From Bacteroidaceae bacterium (GTDB lineage: Bacteria; Bacteroidota; Bacteroidia; Bacteroidales; Bacteroidaceae), in assembly GCA_017935785.1 (NCBI GenBank), contig JAGBGU010000061.1, positions 1 through 62,623 of the forward strand: a stretch of 62,623 nt of DNA, given 5' to 3'. The translations under genes were made by a program, and so were the position numbers. Under the pieces are notes generated by a model. The model was not told the DNA's origin and made no database searches. It saw only the letters and a program-made list of their open reading frames with translations. Shown here piece by piece: positions 54,154 to 62,623 of this stretch (positions are counted from its first letter, which is position 1; every line of letters starts with the position of its first letter).

Positions 54154-55695
54154 ATGAATAAAACGAGAATAGAAATAATGGACACCACCCTGCGGGATGG
54201 GGAACAGACCAGTGGCGTGAGCTTTGTGCCTCATGAGAAACTGATGATTGCCCGTCTTTTGCTGGAAGAACTGAAGGTGGACAGGGTGGAGGTGGCTTCG
54301 GCACGCGTTTCCGATGGAGAGCTGGAGGCTGTACGGATGATTTGCGACTGGGCTGCCCGTCGGGGGCTGCTTGACAGGGTAGAGGTCCTGGGCTTTGTGG
54401 ACGGAGGAATCTCCCTGAACTGGATCCGTCAGGCCGGCTGTCGTGTGGTGAATCTGCTAACCAAAGGCTCGCTCCGTCATTGCCGCCACCAGCTTAACAA
54501 GACACCCGAGGAGCACATTAGCGACATCCTTCGTGTTGTACGACAGGCCGAGGCCATGGACATTGCCGTGAATGTTTATCTGGAAGACTGGAGCAACGGC
54601 ATGAAGAACTCGCCCGACTATGTCTTCCAGATGATGGATGCCCTCAAGGAAACCTCAATCCGCAGGTTCATGCTGCCGGACACATTGGGCGTGCTCAATC
54701 CTTTGCAGGTTATCGAATTCATGCGCAAGATGAGGAAACGCTATCCTGAGCAACACTTCGACTTTCATGCCCATAATGATTACGACCTTGCCATCAGCAA
54801 CGTGCTGGCGGCCGTACTGAGCGGAAGTCAGGGAATCCACACCTCGGTGAACGGCCTTGGCGAGCGTTGCGGCAATGCACCGCTGGCCAGCGTGCAGGCC
54901 ATTCTCAAGGACCATTTCAATGCCGTTACCTCTATTGACGAAAGCAAGCTGAACGAAGTGAGCCGCATTGTGGAGTCGTACAGTGGCGTGAGCATACCTG
55001 CAAACAAACCCATTGTGGGCGAGAGTGTCTTCACACAGGTGGCGGGCGTGCATGCCGACGGAGACAACAAGCACAATCTCTACCAGAACGACCTTCTGCC
55101 CGAACGTTTCGGCCGCAAGCGCGAGTATGCCCTTGGCAAGGCAAGCGGCAAGGCCAATATCCGCAAGAATCTGGAGGAACTGGGGCTGGAACTGAGCGAG
55201 GAGGCCATGAAAAAGGTTACGGAGCGTATCATACAGCTTGGCGACAAAAAGGAACTGGTAACGCAGGAAGACCTTCCCTACATCATCAGTGATGTGCTCA
55301 AGCATTCGGTAGAGGATGACCGTGTACGCCTTAAGAGCTACTTTGTGAACCTTACCTATGGCCTGAAGCCCATGGCAACGGTCAAGGTGGAGATAAACGG
55401 ACAGGAGTATGAAGAGAACTCCAGTGGCGACGGACAGTATGACGCCTTCGTGCGCGCGTTGCGTAAAATATATAAGGTAACGCTCAGCCGGCCTTTCCCC
55501 ATGCTTACCAACTATGCCGTAACCATTCCTCCCGGCGGACGTACGGATGCCTTTGTGCAGACGGTCATTACATGGAGCTTCGACGGAAAGGTTATCCGTA
55601 CCCGAGGTCTGGATGCCGACCAGACTGAAGCCGCCATAAAAGCAACGATGAAGATGTTGAATATAATCGAAAAGGAGTATGAAAATTTGGATTAA
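54154..55695 (+). CDS. Citramalate/2-isopropylmalate synthase paralogue
   Basis: 513 aa, second HMGL-like synthase in the operon. Active-site motifs: [16 protein letters not shown] at 9-24, DFHAHNDYDLA with the metal histidines, and GLGERCGNAPL. The C-terminal LeuA-type regulatory domain is about 370-510. It is closer to citramalate synthase/alternative isopropylmalate synthase than to the LeuA at 49672. If it is CimA it would feed 2-oxobutyrate and isoleucine synthesis through the same LeuBCD enzymes. Substrate specificity cannot be settled by reading. It overlaps the next small gene by 17 bases. Confidence 0.85.
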   Translation: MNKTRIEIMDTTLRDGEQTSGVSFVPHEKLMIARLLLEELKVDRVEVASARVSDGELEAVRMICDWAARRGLLDRVEVLGFVDGGISLNWIRQAGCRVVNLLTKGSLRHCRHQLNKTPEEHISDILRVVRQAEAMDIAVNVYLEDWSNGMKNSPDYVFQMMDALKETSIRRFMLPDTLGVLNPLQVIEFMRKMRKRYPEQHFDFHAHNDYDLAISNVLAAVLSGSQGIHTSVNGLGERCGNAPLASVQAILKDHFNAVTSIDESKLNEVSRIVESYSGVSIPANKPIVGESVFTQVAGVHADGDNKHNLYQNDLLPERFGRKREYALGKASGKANIRKNLEELGLELSEEAMKKVTERIIQLGDKKELVTQEDLPYIISDVLKHSVEDDRVRLKSYFVNLTYGLKPMATVKVEINGQEYEENSSGDGQYDAFVRALRKIYKVTLSRPFPMLTNYAVTIPPGGRTDAFVQTVITWSFDGKVIRTRGLDADQTEAAIKATMKMLNIIEKEYENLD

Positions 55696-55870
55696 GAATA
55701 TATTATTATTCATCGGGTGTGTTTTATTTTGGATGATTATTAGATTCTGTTTTAAAGGAACGATAGAACCTTTGTTTGATAGTTTATGTTTAGCTTCTAG
55801 TTTTGGTATAGGAGTTTTGGCTGTAGTGAGAGTTTTTCAAAAGAATAAATATAAGGAAAAAGATAATTGA
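55679..55870 (+). CDS. Small two-TM membrane protein inside the leu operon
   Basis: 63 aa. Two hydrophobic segments ([17 protein letters not shown] and [17 protein letters not shown]) with a basic tail (KNKYKEKDN). It starts 17 bases inside the synthase gene and its TGA lies just before the leuB ATG, so translation is coupled on both sides. The DNA is much more AT-rich than its neighbours, suggesting a late arrival. No family recognised. Confidence 0.6.
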   Translation: MKIWIKNILLFIGCVLFWMIIRFCFKGTIEPLFDSLCLASSFGIGVLAVVRVFQKNKYKEKDN

Positions 55871-55872
55871 TT

Positions 55873-56934
55873 ATGGAACTTAAAATTGCAGTGTTGGCCG
55901 GTGACGGTATCGGCCCCGAAATATCCGCCGTGGGTGTGGATGTAATGACCGCCGTTTGTGAGAAGTTTGGTCACAAGGTTAGTTACGAGTATGCCCTTTG
56001 TGGAGCAAGTGCCATTGATGAGGTGGGCGATCCTTTCCCCGAGGATACCTATCAGAAATGTAAGGATGCCGATGCCGTGCTGTTCTCGGCTGTGGGCGAT
56101 CCCAAATTTGACAACAATCCCACTGCCAAGGTGCGTCCCGAGCAGGGTCTGCTGGCCATGCGCAAGAAGTTGGGCCTGTTTGCCAACATCCGTCCCGTAC
56201 AGACATTCAAGTGCTTGATTCATAAATCTCCGCTTCGTGCCGAACTGGTGGAGAATGCCGACTTTATCTGTATCCGCGAGCTTACCGGCGGAATGTACTT
56301 TGGCGAGAAGTATCAGGACAACGAAAAGGCGTACGACACCAATATGTATACCCGTCCCGAGATTGAGCGCATTCTGAAGGTGGGTTTTGAATATGCCATG
56401 AAGCGCAACAAGCATCTGACCGTGGTGGACAAGGCCAACGTTCTGGCCTCTTCACGCCTTTGGAGACAGATTGCACAGGAGATGGCTCCCCAGTATCCCG
56501 AGGTGAATACTGATTACATGTATGTGGACAATGCCGCCATGCGCATGATTCAGGAACCCACGTTCTTTGATGTGATGGTTACGGAAAACACCTTTGGCGA
56601 CATCCTTACGGACGAAGGCTCCGTTATCAGCGGCTCCATGGGATTGCTTCCTTCTGCCTCAACGGGCGAAAGCACACCCGTCTTCGAACCCATTCACGGA
56701 AGCTGGCCGCAGGCTAAGGGGCTCAACATTGCCAACCCTCTGGCACAAGTGCTTTCCGTGGCCATGCTTTTTGAGTATTTTGACCTGAAGGCTGAAGGTG
56801 CGCTCGTCCGCGAAGCCGTTGACGCCAGTCTGGATGCCAATGTGCGCACACCAGAAATTCAGGTGGAAGGTGCTCCCAAATACGGTACCCGTGAGGTGGG
56901 CGCTTGGATTGTAGATTATATCCGTCAGAAATGA
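55873..56934 (+). CDS. leuB: 3-isopropylmalate dehydrogenase
   Basis: 353 aa from ATG 55873 (TTG 55867 possible). It oxidatively decarboxylates 3-isopropylmalate using NAD. Landmarks: [11 protein letters not shown] at the start, the substrate loop [30 protein letters not shown], and [25 protein letters not shown] containing the metal-binding aspartates. The last base pairs overlap the porin start (ATGA). Completes leucine synthesis together with LeuA, LeuC and LeuD. Confidence 0.95.
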   Translation: MELKIAVLAGDGIGPEISAVGVDVMTAVCEKFGHKVSYEYALCGASAIDEVGDPFPEDTYQKCKDADAVLFSAVGDPKFDNNPTAKVRPEQGLLAMRKKLGLFANIRPVQTFKCLIHKSPLRAELVENADFICIRELTGGMYFGEKYQDNEKAYDTNMYTRPEIERILKVGFEYAMKRNKHLTVVDKANVLASSRLWRQIAQEMAPQYPEVNTDYMYVDNAAMRMIQEPTFFDVMVTENTFGDILTDEGSVISGSMGLLPSASTGESTPVFEPIHGSWPQAKGLNIANPLAQVLSVAMLFEYFDLKAEGALVREAVDASLDANVRTPEIQVEGAPKYGTREVGAWIVDYIRQK

Positions 56935-58037
56935 TTTTCAGTAAATACAGACTTTTGACCCTCTTGTTCCTTGGCTTGCCTCTTTGTGTGCAGGCCGAGG
57001 AATATCAGGAGGGTTTTCTCACGTCACACCTCAACCGTGCCATAGAGAAGGTAACCCCTTCTAATTCATGGGCGTCCGCCCCTCAGTTCGGAGGATATAT
57101 CAACGGACAGTATTGTTATGACGACAAGACAGGAAATCATGGTGGAAACGGCTTTGGCATCCGTCTGCTCAGAATGTATGTGTCCGGCACCCTGCTAAAC
57201 GACTTCAAGTATCGCGTACAGGTGGAAATGAACGGAAGTGTGGCGCTTCGGGATGCCACCATCGAATGGGCGCGTTGGAAGGAGTTCTCCGTCAAGGCTG
57301 GTCAGTTCAAGCGTTGTTTCACCTACAGCAACCCCACACATCCCATGCTCATTGGCAATGGAGTCTATCCCCAGATTGTCAATAAGCTGGCTGGATTTGG
57401 CGATTATTGTGGCGAACCTTCCGTAAACGGACGCGACATTGGTCTGCAGTTCAGTGGAGACCTTTTCCCTGTCGGACAAACCGGCCATCGTCTCATCCGA
57501 TATGAGGCTGCCGTCTACAACGGTAACGGACAGAACCGTGCCGACAACAACGGACAGAAGGACTGGATTGGCAACCTTCAGGTGCAACCCATCCCCAATC
57601 TCTATGTCGCATTGTTCGGTTGGAAGGGTAACTATACACAGGATGGTGTAACGGTTGGACGCAACAGATGGGGTCTTGGAGCAAAGTATACCAACGATAA
57701 GTGGACCGCCTATGCCGAATATGCCCACAACACCGGCCATCGCATTCAGGACTATGATGCCGACAGCAAGACATGGAGCGGAACCGGACGTGCGGATGCA
57801 TGGTATGCCACCTTGGGCTATCAGCTGACACCATGGCTCCAGCCATTCCTTCGTTATGACGCTTATCGCGAACAGGCCACTTGGGAGTCTGCCAAATCCA
57901 TCTATTCTGTGGTCTCAAACTTCACGCTCCACAAGAACCTCATGTTCCAGTTGCAGTACAACTTTGTCCATGACAAACCCTATGTGCGCGACCGCAAGTA
58001 CAACGAGCTGAAGGCTTTGTTCTATATCCGTTTCTGA
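56931..58037 (+). CDS. Phosphate-selective (OprP/OprO-like) porin
   Basis: 368 aa from ATG 56931, which overlaps the leuB stop. Signal peptide of about 22 residues ([17 protein letters not shown]). The body shows repeated amphipathic strands; [20 protein letters not shown] and [16 protein letters not shown] are typical of the OprP family in Bacteroidetes. It ends in a terminal Phe (LKALFYIRF). It should form an outer-membrane channel, possibly for phosphate or other anions. Coupling to leuB is odd for a porin and may just reflect position. Confidence 0.87.
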   Translation: MIFSKYRLLTLLFLGLPLCVQAEEYQEGFLTSHLNRAIEKVTPSNSWASAPQFGGYINGQYCYDDKTGNHGGNGFGIRLLRMYVSGTLLNDFKYRVQVEMNGSVALRDATIEWARWKEFSVKAGQFKRCFTYSNPTHPMLIGNGVYPQIVNKLAGFGDYCGEPSVNGRDIGLQFSGDLFPVGQTGHRLIRYEAAVYNGNGQNRADNNGQKDWIGNLQVQPIPNLYVALFGWKGNYTQDGVTVGRNRWGLGAKYTNDKWTAYAEYAHNTGHRIQDYDADSKTWSGTGRADAWYATLGYQLTPWLQPFLRYDAYREQATWESAKSIYSVVSNFTLHKNLMFQLQYNFVHDKPYVRDRKYNELKALFYIRF

Positions 58038-58054
58038 CAAATCAGGCAAAAGAG

Positions 58055-58837
58055 ATGAAGAGTTTCCGATACATGGCAGTCTTGCCCTTGCTGATGATTC
58101 TGGCATCAGTCTGGATGGGTGGTTACCGCTATTGGCAGACCAAGAACCAGATGAGGCACGACCTTAATCGGGCCTTGCAGCAAATGGTCTTGCAAGAACC
58201 GGAACAACAGTGGCTCATAGACTCGCTTTCCACACTCCCTCCCGAGGGAATACTTACGCCCTCGGGACGGAAAAATCCCTTTCATCAGCATCTCTCCATG
58301 AATCCGCTCAGGGATACTGCCCATTTTTCCGTCTGTCTGGCAGGCAATGAACAGTCCTTTGCAGAGCGGGCCATGGTTTGTAGCGACACGTTGATGTGGT
58401 CGGTGGACAGGGCTGGGGCAGGCAATACCGTATTGGTGCTGAAAGCCTTTGCCAACCCTTCCTTCCTGTCCGTCTTCTCCCATTCCCGTCCGGCTCTGCC
58501 CTTGGTTACATTCTTCTCGGGTCTGTTCCTTCTTGCATTACTTTCTTTCAGGGGCCATAGCTCTCCGGCTCTTGTGTCTGAATCCCTGTCTTCCGAACCG
58601 CTTTCCCTCACGCCAATGCAGATGAGGCTGATGGAGATGTTCCGCAATGCCCCCAATCAGACGCTTGCCAAGGAGGAAATCTGTGCGGCCCTCTGGCCCA
58701 AGAAAGACAAGCCCGAGGATACTCTCTACACCTTCATCTCTCGGCTTAAAACCTCCTTGCAAAAACAGTCGGGATTACGTATTGTAAACCGTAGAGGACG
58801 CGAGTATGTGCTTGTGGACGAAAATGTAAGTGGTTGA
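58055..58837 (+). CDS. Membrane-bound winged-helix transcription regulator
   Basis: 260 aa. N-terminal membrane helix (about 7-24), a periplasmic domain of roughly 120 residues, a second helix (about 148-166, LVTFFSGLFLLALLSF), then a cytosolic OmpR-type winged helix (LTPMQMRLMEMFRNAPNQTL to IVNRRGREYVLV). This is a one-component sensor like ToxR/CadC but with the DNA-binding part at the C-terminus. It starts 17 bases after the porin and probably responds to an envelope signal. Codons near 62-71 (PEGILTPSGR) are encoded by a perfect palindrome at 58241-58266. Confidence 0.82.
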   Translation: MKSFRYMAVLPLLMILASVWMGGYRYWQTKNQMRHDLNRALQQMVLQEPEQQWLIDSLSTLPPEGILTPSGRKNPFHQHLSMNPLRDTAHFSVCLAGNEQSFAERAMVCSDTLMWSVDRAGAGNTVLVLKAFANPSFLSVFSHSRPALPLVTFFSGLFLLALLSFRGHSSPALVSESLSSEPLSLTPMQMRLMEMFRNAPNQTLAKEEICAALWPKKDKPEDTLYTFISRLKTSLQKQSGLRIVNRRGREYVLVDENVSG

Positions 58838-58908
58838 TTATCTGCATTGTCAGGGAAATGTAAGGTAAATGTAAGGAAATAAATTCCGCTTTTTCTCCTG
58901 CCAGTTGC

Positions 58909-58916
58909 TACCTTTG
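58909..58916 (+). promoter_or_regulatory. Probable -7 element for the DUF2723 gene
   Basis: TACCTTTG, 23 bases before the start codon; a -33 TTTG is not evident. Confidence 0.45.
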
Positions 58917-58939
58917 CCGAAAATTCTAATCGGCATAAT

Positions 58940-61900
58940 ATGCAGCAACACACATTCAACCGCATTGACATCTGCATGGGATGGCTTGCGTTTGCCATAG
59001 CCTTGGTGGTCTATGTCGCATCAGTAGAACCCACAGCCAGCCTGTGGGATTGTCCCGAATTCATAGCTTCCGGCTACAGGCTGGAGATTGGCCATCCCCC
59101 CGGTGCGCCATTCTTTATGCTTACAGCCAACCTGTTTTCCCACCTTGCCGCCACACCCTCGCAAGTGGCGCTTATGGTCAATCTCATGTCGGCCCTCCTC
59201 AGTGCCGGCTGCATCCTTTTCCTCTTCTGGACCATTACGCATTTTGCCCGCAAGCTTATTGTGGCGGACGGAACGTACAGCCGTGAGCGCGTTCTGCTGA
59301 TAGAATCCTGCGGACTGGTGGGAGCGTTGGCCTATGCGTTCAGTGACACATTCTGGTTCTCCGCCACCGAAGCCGAGGTCTATGCCTATTCCAGTTTTCT
59401 CACGGCTGTGGTCTTCTGGCTCATGCTGAAGTGGGAGGAAGAGGCCGATTGCGTACATTCCGACCGTTGGATCATTCTCATAGCCTATCTGATCGGACTT
59501 TCCATAGGCGTGCATCTGCTCAATCTCCTGTGCATTCCGGCCATGGTGCTGGTCTTTTATTTCAGGCGTTGGCATAATGTCAGTAGTGCCGGTATCCTGC
59601 TGGCACTGGCCGTCAGTGCAGCCCTTGTGGCGGTGGTCCTGTATGGCGTCATTCCCGGTGTCGTCTGGCTGGCAGGCCTTTTCGAGTTGTTCTTTGTCAA
59701 TGTCTGCTCCCTTCCTTATCAGAGCGGTCTGCTGTGTCTGGTCTTGCTTATGCTTGTTGGTCTTCCGCTCTGTATCCGGCATAGCCGCAGAAGGGCGGTT
59801 CGGGTGTGCCTGCTTTCCCTTTCCATGCTGTTGCTGGGATACAGTTCGTATGGCGTAATCCTTATCCGAGCCTGTGCCCGTCCGCCCATGAACGAGAATG
59901 CCCCCGACAACGTATTCTCCCTCCGCAGCTACCTTGCGCGCGAGCAGTATGGCGACAAACCTCTGCTTTACGGACAGGCATATACCAGCAAACTTGACTT
60001 TGAGCAGAAGGGCGATTATCTGGTGGCAAAGGCCGATGACGAAGGGCCCGTCTACCGCCCCTCGGCCGACACCACCGTTTGCCGTTACGATGTGGTCAGA
60101 CACGACCTCAAGTACCGCTATGCCGACAACATGTGGTTCCCTCGCATGCATGACAAGCGCTTCCAGAACCAGTATGAGGACTGGATGGGAGGAGTGGAGA
60201 AGAAGGATGGTATGCCCACTATGATGGAGAACATCCGCTTCTTCCTTTCCTATCAGGTCAACTTCATGTACTGGCGCTATTTTCTCTGGAATTTCGTGGG
60301 CAGGCAGAACGACATACAGGGACATGGCGAGACAGAGCATGGCAACTGGATAACGGGAATTGCCTTCATTGACAACCTGCTTCTGGGAAGCGACACCTCA
60401 AAAATGCCCGATTCGCTCAGGCACAATCCCGGACGTAACGTTTATTATGCCCTTCCCCTGCTGCTCGGCCTTCTGGGGCTGTACTGGCAGTCGGGCAGGG
60501 GAGCAGTCGGGCGTCACCAGTGCTGCATTGTCTCGGTCCTCTTCTTCATGACCGGACTTGCCATTGTGCTTTATCTGAACCAGACACCCCATCAGGTACG
60601 CGAACGCGATTATGCCTATGCCGGCTCCTTCTATGCCTTCTCCCTCTGGATTGGGCTTGGGGTGGCAGCTGTGCACTCGCTTTTTGCTCGCTTGCGCATG
60701 AAGGGCCGCTTGCGCGCGATGCTGTCTTCTGTGCTTTGTATGCTTGTCCCCCTTCAGATGATAAGCCAGACCTGGGACGACCATGACCGTTCCGGACGCT
60801 ACACCTGTCGGGACTACGGACAGAACTATCTGCAAAGCCTGCCCCAAGAAGGCGGCCCCATTATCCTGACCAACGGAGACAATGACACCTTTCCCCTGTG
60901 GTACAATCATGATGTGGAAGGCTTCCGCACAGACACGCGCGTCTGCAATCTCTCTTATGCGCAGACCGACTGGTACATAGACCAGATGAAACAGCCTGCA
61001 TGGCAGTCGCCGGCACTGCCTTTCACATGGGACAAGCGTCAGTATCAGGAGGGAACGCGCGAACGCATACCCGTCCGTCCGGAACTGAAGGAGAGCATAC
61101 GCAAGCTCTTTCGGGAGAATCCGGAACAAATGAAGAAGATGCTGGGCGACGACCCATTTGAACTGAAGAATGTGATAAGGTACTGGATACTGAGCGACAA
61201 TCCCGACATGCAATGTATCCCCACGGACACGGTAACACTGACCTCGCCCGACGGCTCACAGCAGATGACCCTCTCCTTCAAGGACGAGGATGCGTTGTAC
61301 AAGAGCGACCTTTTTGTGCTGGAAGTGCTTTCCCATGCGCTTTGGACACGCCCTCTTTATCTTTCCGTCTCTGTGGGTCCGGACGAAGTCTCATGGTTGC
61401 GCAACCATCTTGTGCTTGAGGGGCTGGCCTATCGCATTGTGCCCCAGACCACCGAAGGGGAGATTGATGTGGACAAGACGTACCGTTGCTTCATGAACCT
61501 TTTCCGCTATGGAGGCCTCTCAGACCCCACGGTCTATGCCGACGAACACGTCCGCCATCTGGCCTATACCCACGAACGGGTGATGTCAAGGCTGATTGAC
61601 ACCCTGCTGGAAAAGGGCGACAACAAGCGTGCCTTGGATGTGGCAGACCTGTGGGAGAGGGAATTTCCCCGTGCCAGCGTGCCGCACAACGAGCTGGCCT
61701 TGTCCCTGGCACGCGCTTTCTATGCCGCCGGCAGCAACGAGCGTGCCGATGCCGTACTGGAAGGCCTGCTCAGCCAGTCGGACCAGTGGCTCTCATGGAT
61801 GCAAACCTTCAGTCCGGAGCGCAAGGCGTCCTCCTCCCATAACGTCTACCGCCATTTGCGCCTCATGCAGCTCTCGCTTGCCCTTGCCGGACAGTATCAG

Positions 61901-61969
61901 CGCGAATCCTTAATGCAATCATACACCCCAAAATTCATCCGTTATGCAGAACAGAACAAACCCCTCTGA
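58940..61969 (+). CDS. DUF2723 family large membrane protein (glycosyltransferase-like)
   Basis: 1009 aa. The N-terminal 550 residues are polytopic and open with the DUF2723 signature: ASVEPTASLWDCPEFIASGY and EIGHPPGAPFFMLTANLFS. The pattern, with an acidic residue in the first loop (D37, E40), resembles GT-C/protein O-mannosyltransferase folds. The C-terminal 400 residues are outside the membrane (ILTNGDNDTFPLWYNHDVEG) and end in TPR-like helices. Members are widespread in Bacteroidetes and thought to add sugars to exported proteins or lipids; the true substrate is unknown. It has its own promoter. Confidence 0.88.
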   Translation: MQQHTFNRIDICMGWLAFAIALVVYVASVEPTASLWDCPEFIASGYRLEIGHPPGAPFFMLTANLFSHLAATPSQVALMVNLMSALLSAGCILFLFWTITHFARKLIVADGTYSRERVLLIESCGLVGALAYAFSDTFWFSATEAEVYAYSSFLTAVVFWLMLKWEEEADCVHSDRWIILIAYLIGLSIGVHLLNLLCIPAMVLVFYFRRWHNVSSAGILLALAVSAALVAVVLYGVIPGVVWLAGLFELFFVNVCSLPYQSGLLCLVLLMLVGLPLCIRHSRRRAVRVCLLSLSMLLLGYSSYGVILIRACARPPMNENAPDNVFSLRSYLAREQYGDKPLLYGQAYTSKLDFEQKGDYLVAKADDEGPVYRPSADTTVCRYDVVRHDLKYRYADNMWFPRMHDKRFQNQYEDWMGGVEKKDGMPTMMENIRFFLSYQVNFMYWRYFLWNFVGRQNDIQGHGETEHGNWITGIAFIDNLLLGSDTSKMPDSLRHNPGRNVYYALPLLLGLLGLYWQSGRGAVGRHQCCIVSVLFFMTGLAIVLYLNQTPHQVRERDYAYAGSFYAFSLWIGLGVAAVHSLFARLRMKGRLRAMLSSVLCMLVPLQMISQTWDDHDRSGRYTCRDYGQNYLQSLPQEGGPIILTNGDNDTFPLWYNHDVEGFRTDTRVCNLSYAQTDWYIDQMKQPAWQSPALPFTWDKRQYQEGTRERIPVRPELKESIRKLFRENPEQMKKMLGDDPFELKNVIRYWILSDNPDMQCIPTDTVTLTSPDGSQQMTLSFKDEDALYKSDLFVLEVLSHALWTRPLYLSVSVGPDEVSWLRNHLVLEGLAYRIVPQTTEGEIDVDKTYRCFMNLFRYGGLSDPTVYADEHVRHLAYTHERVMSRLIDTLLEKGDNKRALDVADLWEREFPRASVPHNELALSLARAFYAAGSNERADAVLEGLLSQSDQWLSWMQTFSPERKASSSHNVYRHLRLMQLSLALAGQYQRESLMQSYTPKFIRYAEQNKPL

Positions 61970-62189
61970 ACACTCCTTTCCCATATCCCGCAAAGGACTG
62001 TTGTTGCTGTCCCTCTCCATCCTCCTCATCATTGCCGGCTATGTGCTGATGGCGGGCGAGGGCAGCAATGCCAGCCGCTTTTTCCCCGGTATCTTCTCTG
62101 TGTGCCGCACTCTTGTGGCGCCCCTTCTCTGCCTGTCGGGCTATCTGCTCGCAGCCGTTGGCATTGTGCTTCTGCCGTCTGAGGATTAA
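61944..62189 (+). CDS. DUF3098 family small membrane protein
   Basis: 81 aa, two membrane helices (GLLLLSLSILLIIAGYVLMAG and LVAPLLCLSGYLLAAVGIVLL) joined by NASRFFPGIFSVCRTL. The FSVCR-(T/I)-(K/L)-VAP text matches DUF3098, a family often next to ftsX and uppP in Bacteroidetes. It begins 26 bases inside the end of the DUF2723 gene, so it is co-translated. Function unknown. Confidence 0.82.
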   Translation: MQNRTNPSEHSFPISRKGLLLLSLSILLIIAGYVLMAGEGSNASRFFPGIFSVCRTLVAPLLCLSGYLLAAVGIVLLPSED

Positions 62190-62279
62190 ATGTGGGTTAA
62201 GGATGACTTAAGTTCGAAAACATCTTTTTCTGAACAAGATATGGTCATGAAAACATAATAATGAACGTTTAACGAGGAA

Positions 62280-62480
62280 CGTCTGGAAGACGGGAAAATG
62301 AATAGCCGGGGGCTTTTAAGCCCTCGGTATTATATTGTGTCCGCATATAGAGGGCGTCTGAAAGACGCGAATCGGCAGCCCTTACAACTGGTTCGCGTCT
62401 TTGCAGACGCCATTTGTTCTCTTTTCACTTATTCCACGGGTTCAAGAACCCGCGGCTATTCGCCCTTCGGGCTTCCCGTC
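62280..62480. repeat. Hairpin-rich MITE/REP-like element
   Basis: About 200 bp. The outer arms GACGGGAA (62289) with TTCCCGTC (62473) and AATAGCCG (62301) with CGGCTATT (62453) are inverted. Inside are GGGCTT-TT-AAGCCC (62310-62323), GCGTCT-GAA-AGACGC (62354-62368), GCGTCT-TTGC-AGACGC (62395-62410), CGGGTTC-AA-GAACCCG and GCCCTTCGGGC. The whole unit can fold as one long branched hairpin. No gene is seen in 62190-62623. Confidence 0.75.
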
Positions 62481-62538
62481 TTTCTATTATATTTGCATTG
62501 CAAAAAGCGTTTTAATATGCGCTTCAATAAATAAAGTA

Positions 62539-62546
62539 TAACTTTG
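62539..62546 (+). promoter_or_regulatory. Probable -7 element of a gene beyond the window
   Basis: TAACTTTG fits TAnnTTTG and points off the right edge. Confidence 0.35.
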
Positions 62547-62623
62547 TCCGTAAAAAGAAATAGAAATAAAAAAAGATCTCCATATACCGCGTTAGCCTAT
62601 CCCGTCTTTTAGTTCCGCAGTAA

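Noticed and set aside
54655..55713. 352-codon leftward frame opposite the synthase paralogue
   Set aside because: It is a shadow of a well-conserved HMGL-like gene.

Overview
The window looks like a chromosomal segment from a gut Bacteroidales bacterium, most likely close to Prevotellaceae. Promoters fit the Bacteroidetes pattern (TTTG, about 20 bases, then TAnnTTTG). Two secreted enzymes end in type IX secretion-like sorting tails. The enzyme set (GH92, GH76, GH35, GH77, M6 and M13 peptidases, DUF2723, DUF3098) is typical of that group. No rRNA is present. There is one tRNA (Trp, anticodon CCA).

Layout. 0-2.3 kb: a tiny peptide gene, a Y1 (HUH) transposase embedded in hairpin-forming repeats, an HTH gene remnant and a leftward structured RNA candidate. 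2.3-12.5 kb: a rightward run of 4-alpha-glucanotransferase, DUF5009 membrane protein, class II aldolase, PfkB sugar kinase, D-lyxose/mannose-type isomerase, secreted phosphoesterase and GH92 mannosidase. It looks like glycan breakdown joined to an isomerase-kinase-aldolase route. A terminator and a 42-bp minisatellite follow. 13-28 kb: GH35 beta-galactosidase, ABC-F ATPase, M13 peptidase, MetA-type homoserine acyltransferase, U32 protein, GH76 mannanase, M6 protease, lytic transglycosylase and tRNA-Trp.

28-46.4 kb is an AT-rich island. It opens with decayed repeats and a roughly 410-nt structured RNA candidate. Then come two tight gene runs: (i) a membrane-anchored GH13 protein, a LytTR regulator, an FHA/zinc-ribbon membrane protein and a Ser/Thr kinase; (ii) a two-repeat acidic protein, a caspase-like protease, an FHA protein, a PP2C phosphatase, a second Ser/Thr kinase, an LRR-caspase and an outer-membrane barrel. 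Kinase, phosphatase, phosphothreonine readers and proteases side by side suggest a phospho-signalling circuit that ends in proteolysis. This is the best candidate for an undescribed system. IS4-type debris and small secreted or unknown proteins follow.

46.4-49.5 kb (leftward): a hydrolase, a phosphopantetheinyl transferase and a Tat-exported flavin oxidoreductase. 49.6-58.8 kb: a leucine operon (leuA, leuC, leuD, a citramalate/isopropylmalate synthase paralogue, leuB) running into a porin and a membrane-bound winged-helix regulator. A DUF559 endonuclease gene flanked by 43-bp inverted repeats sits between leuA and leuC, and its repeats now encode the end of LeuA and the start of LeuC. 58.9-62.6 kb: a DUF2723 membrane protein, a DUF3098 protein and a hairpin-rich MITE-like element.
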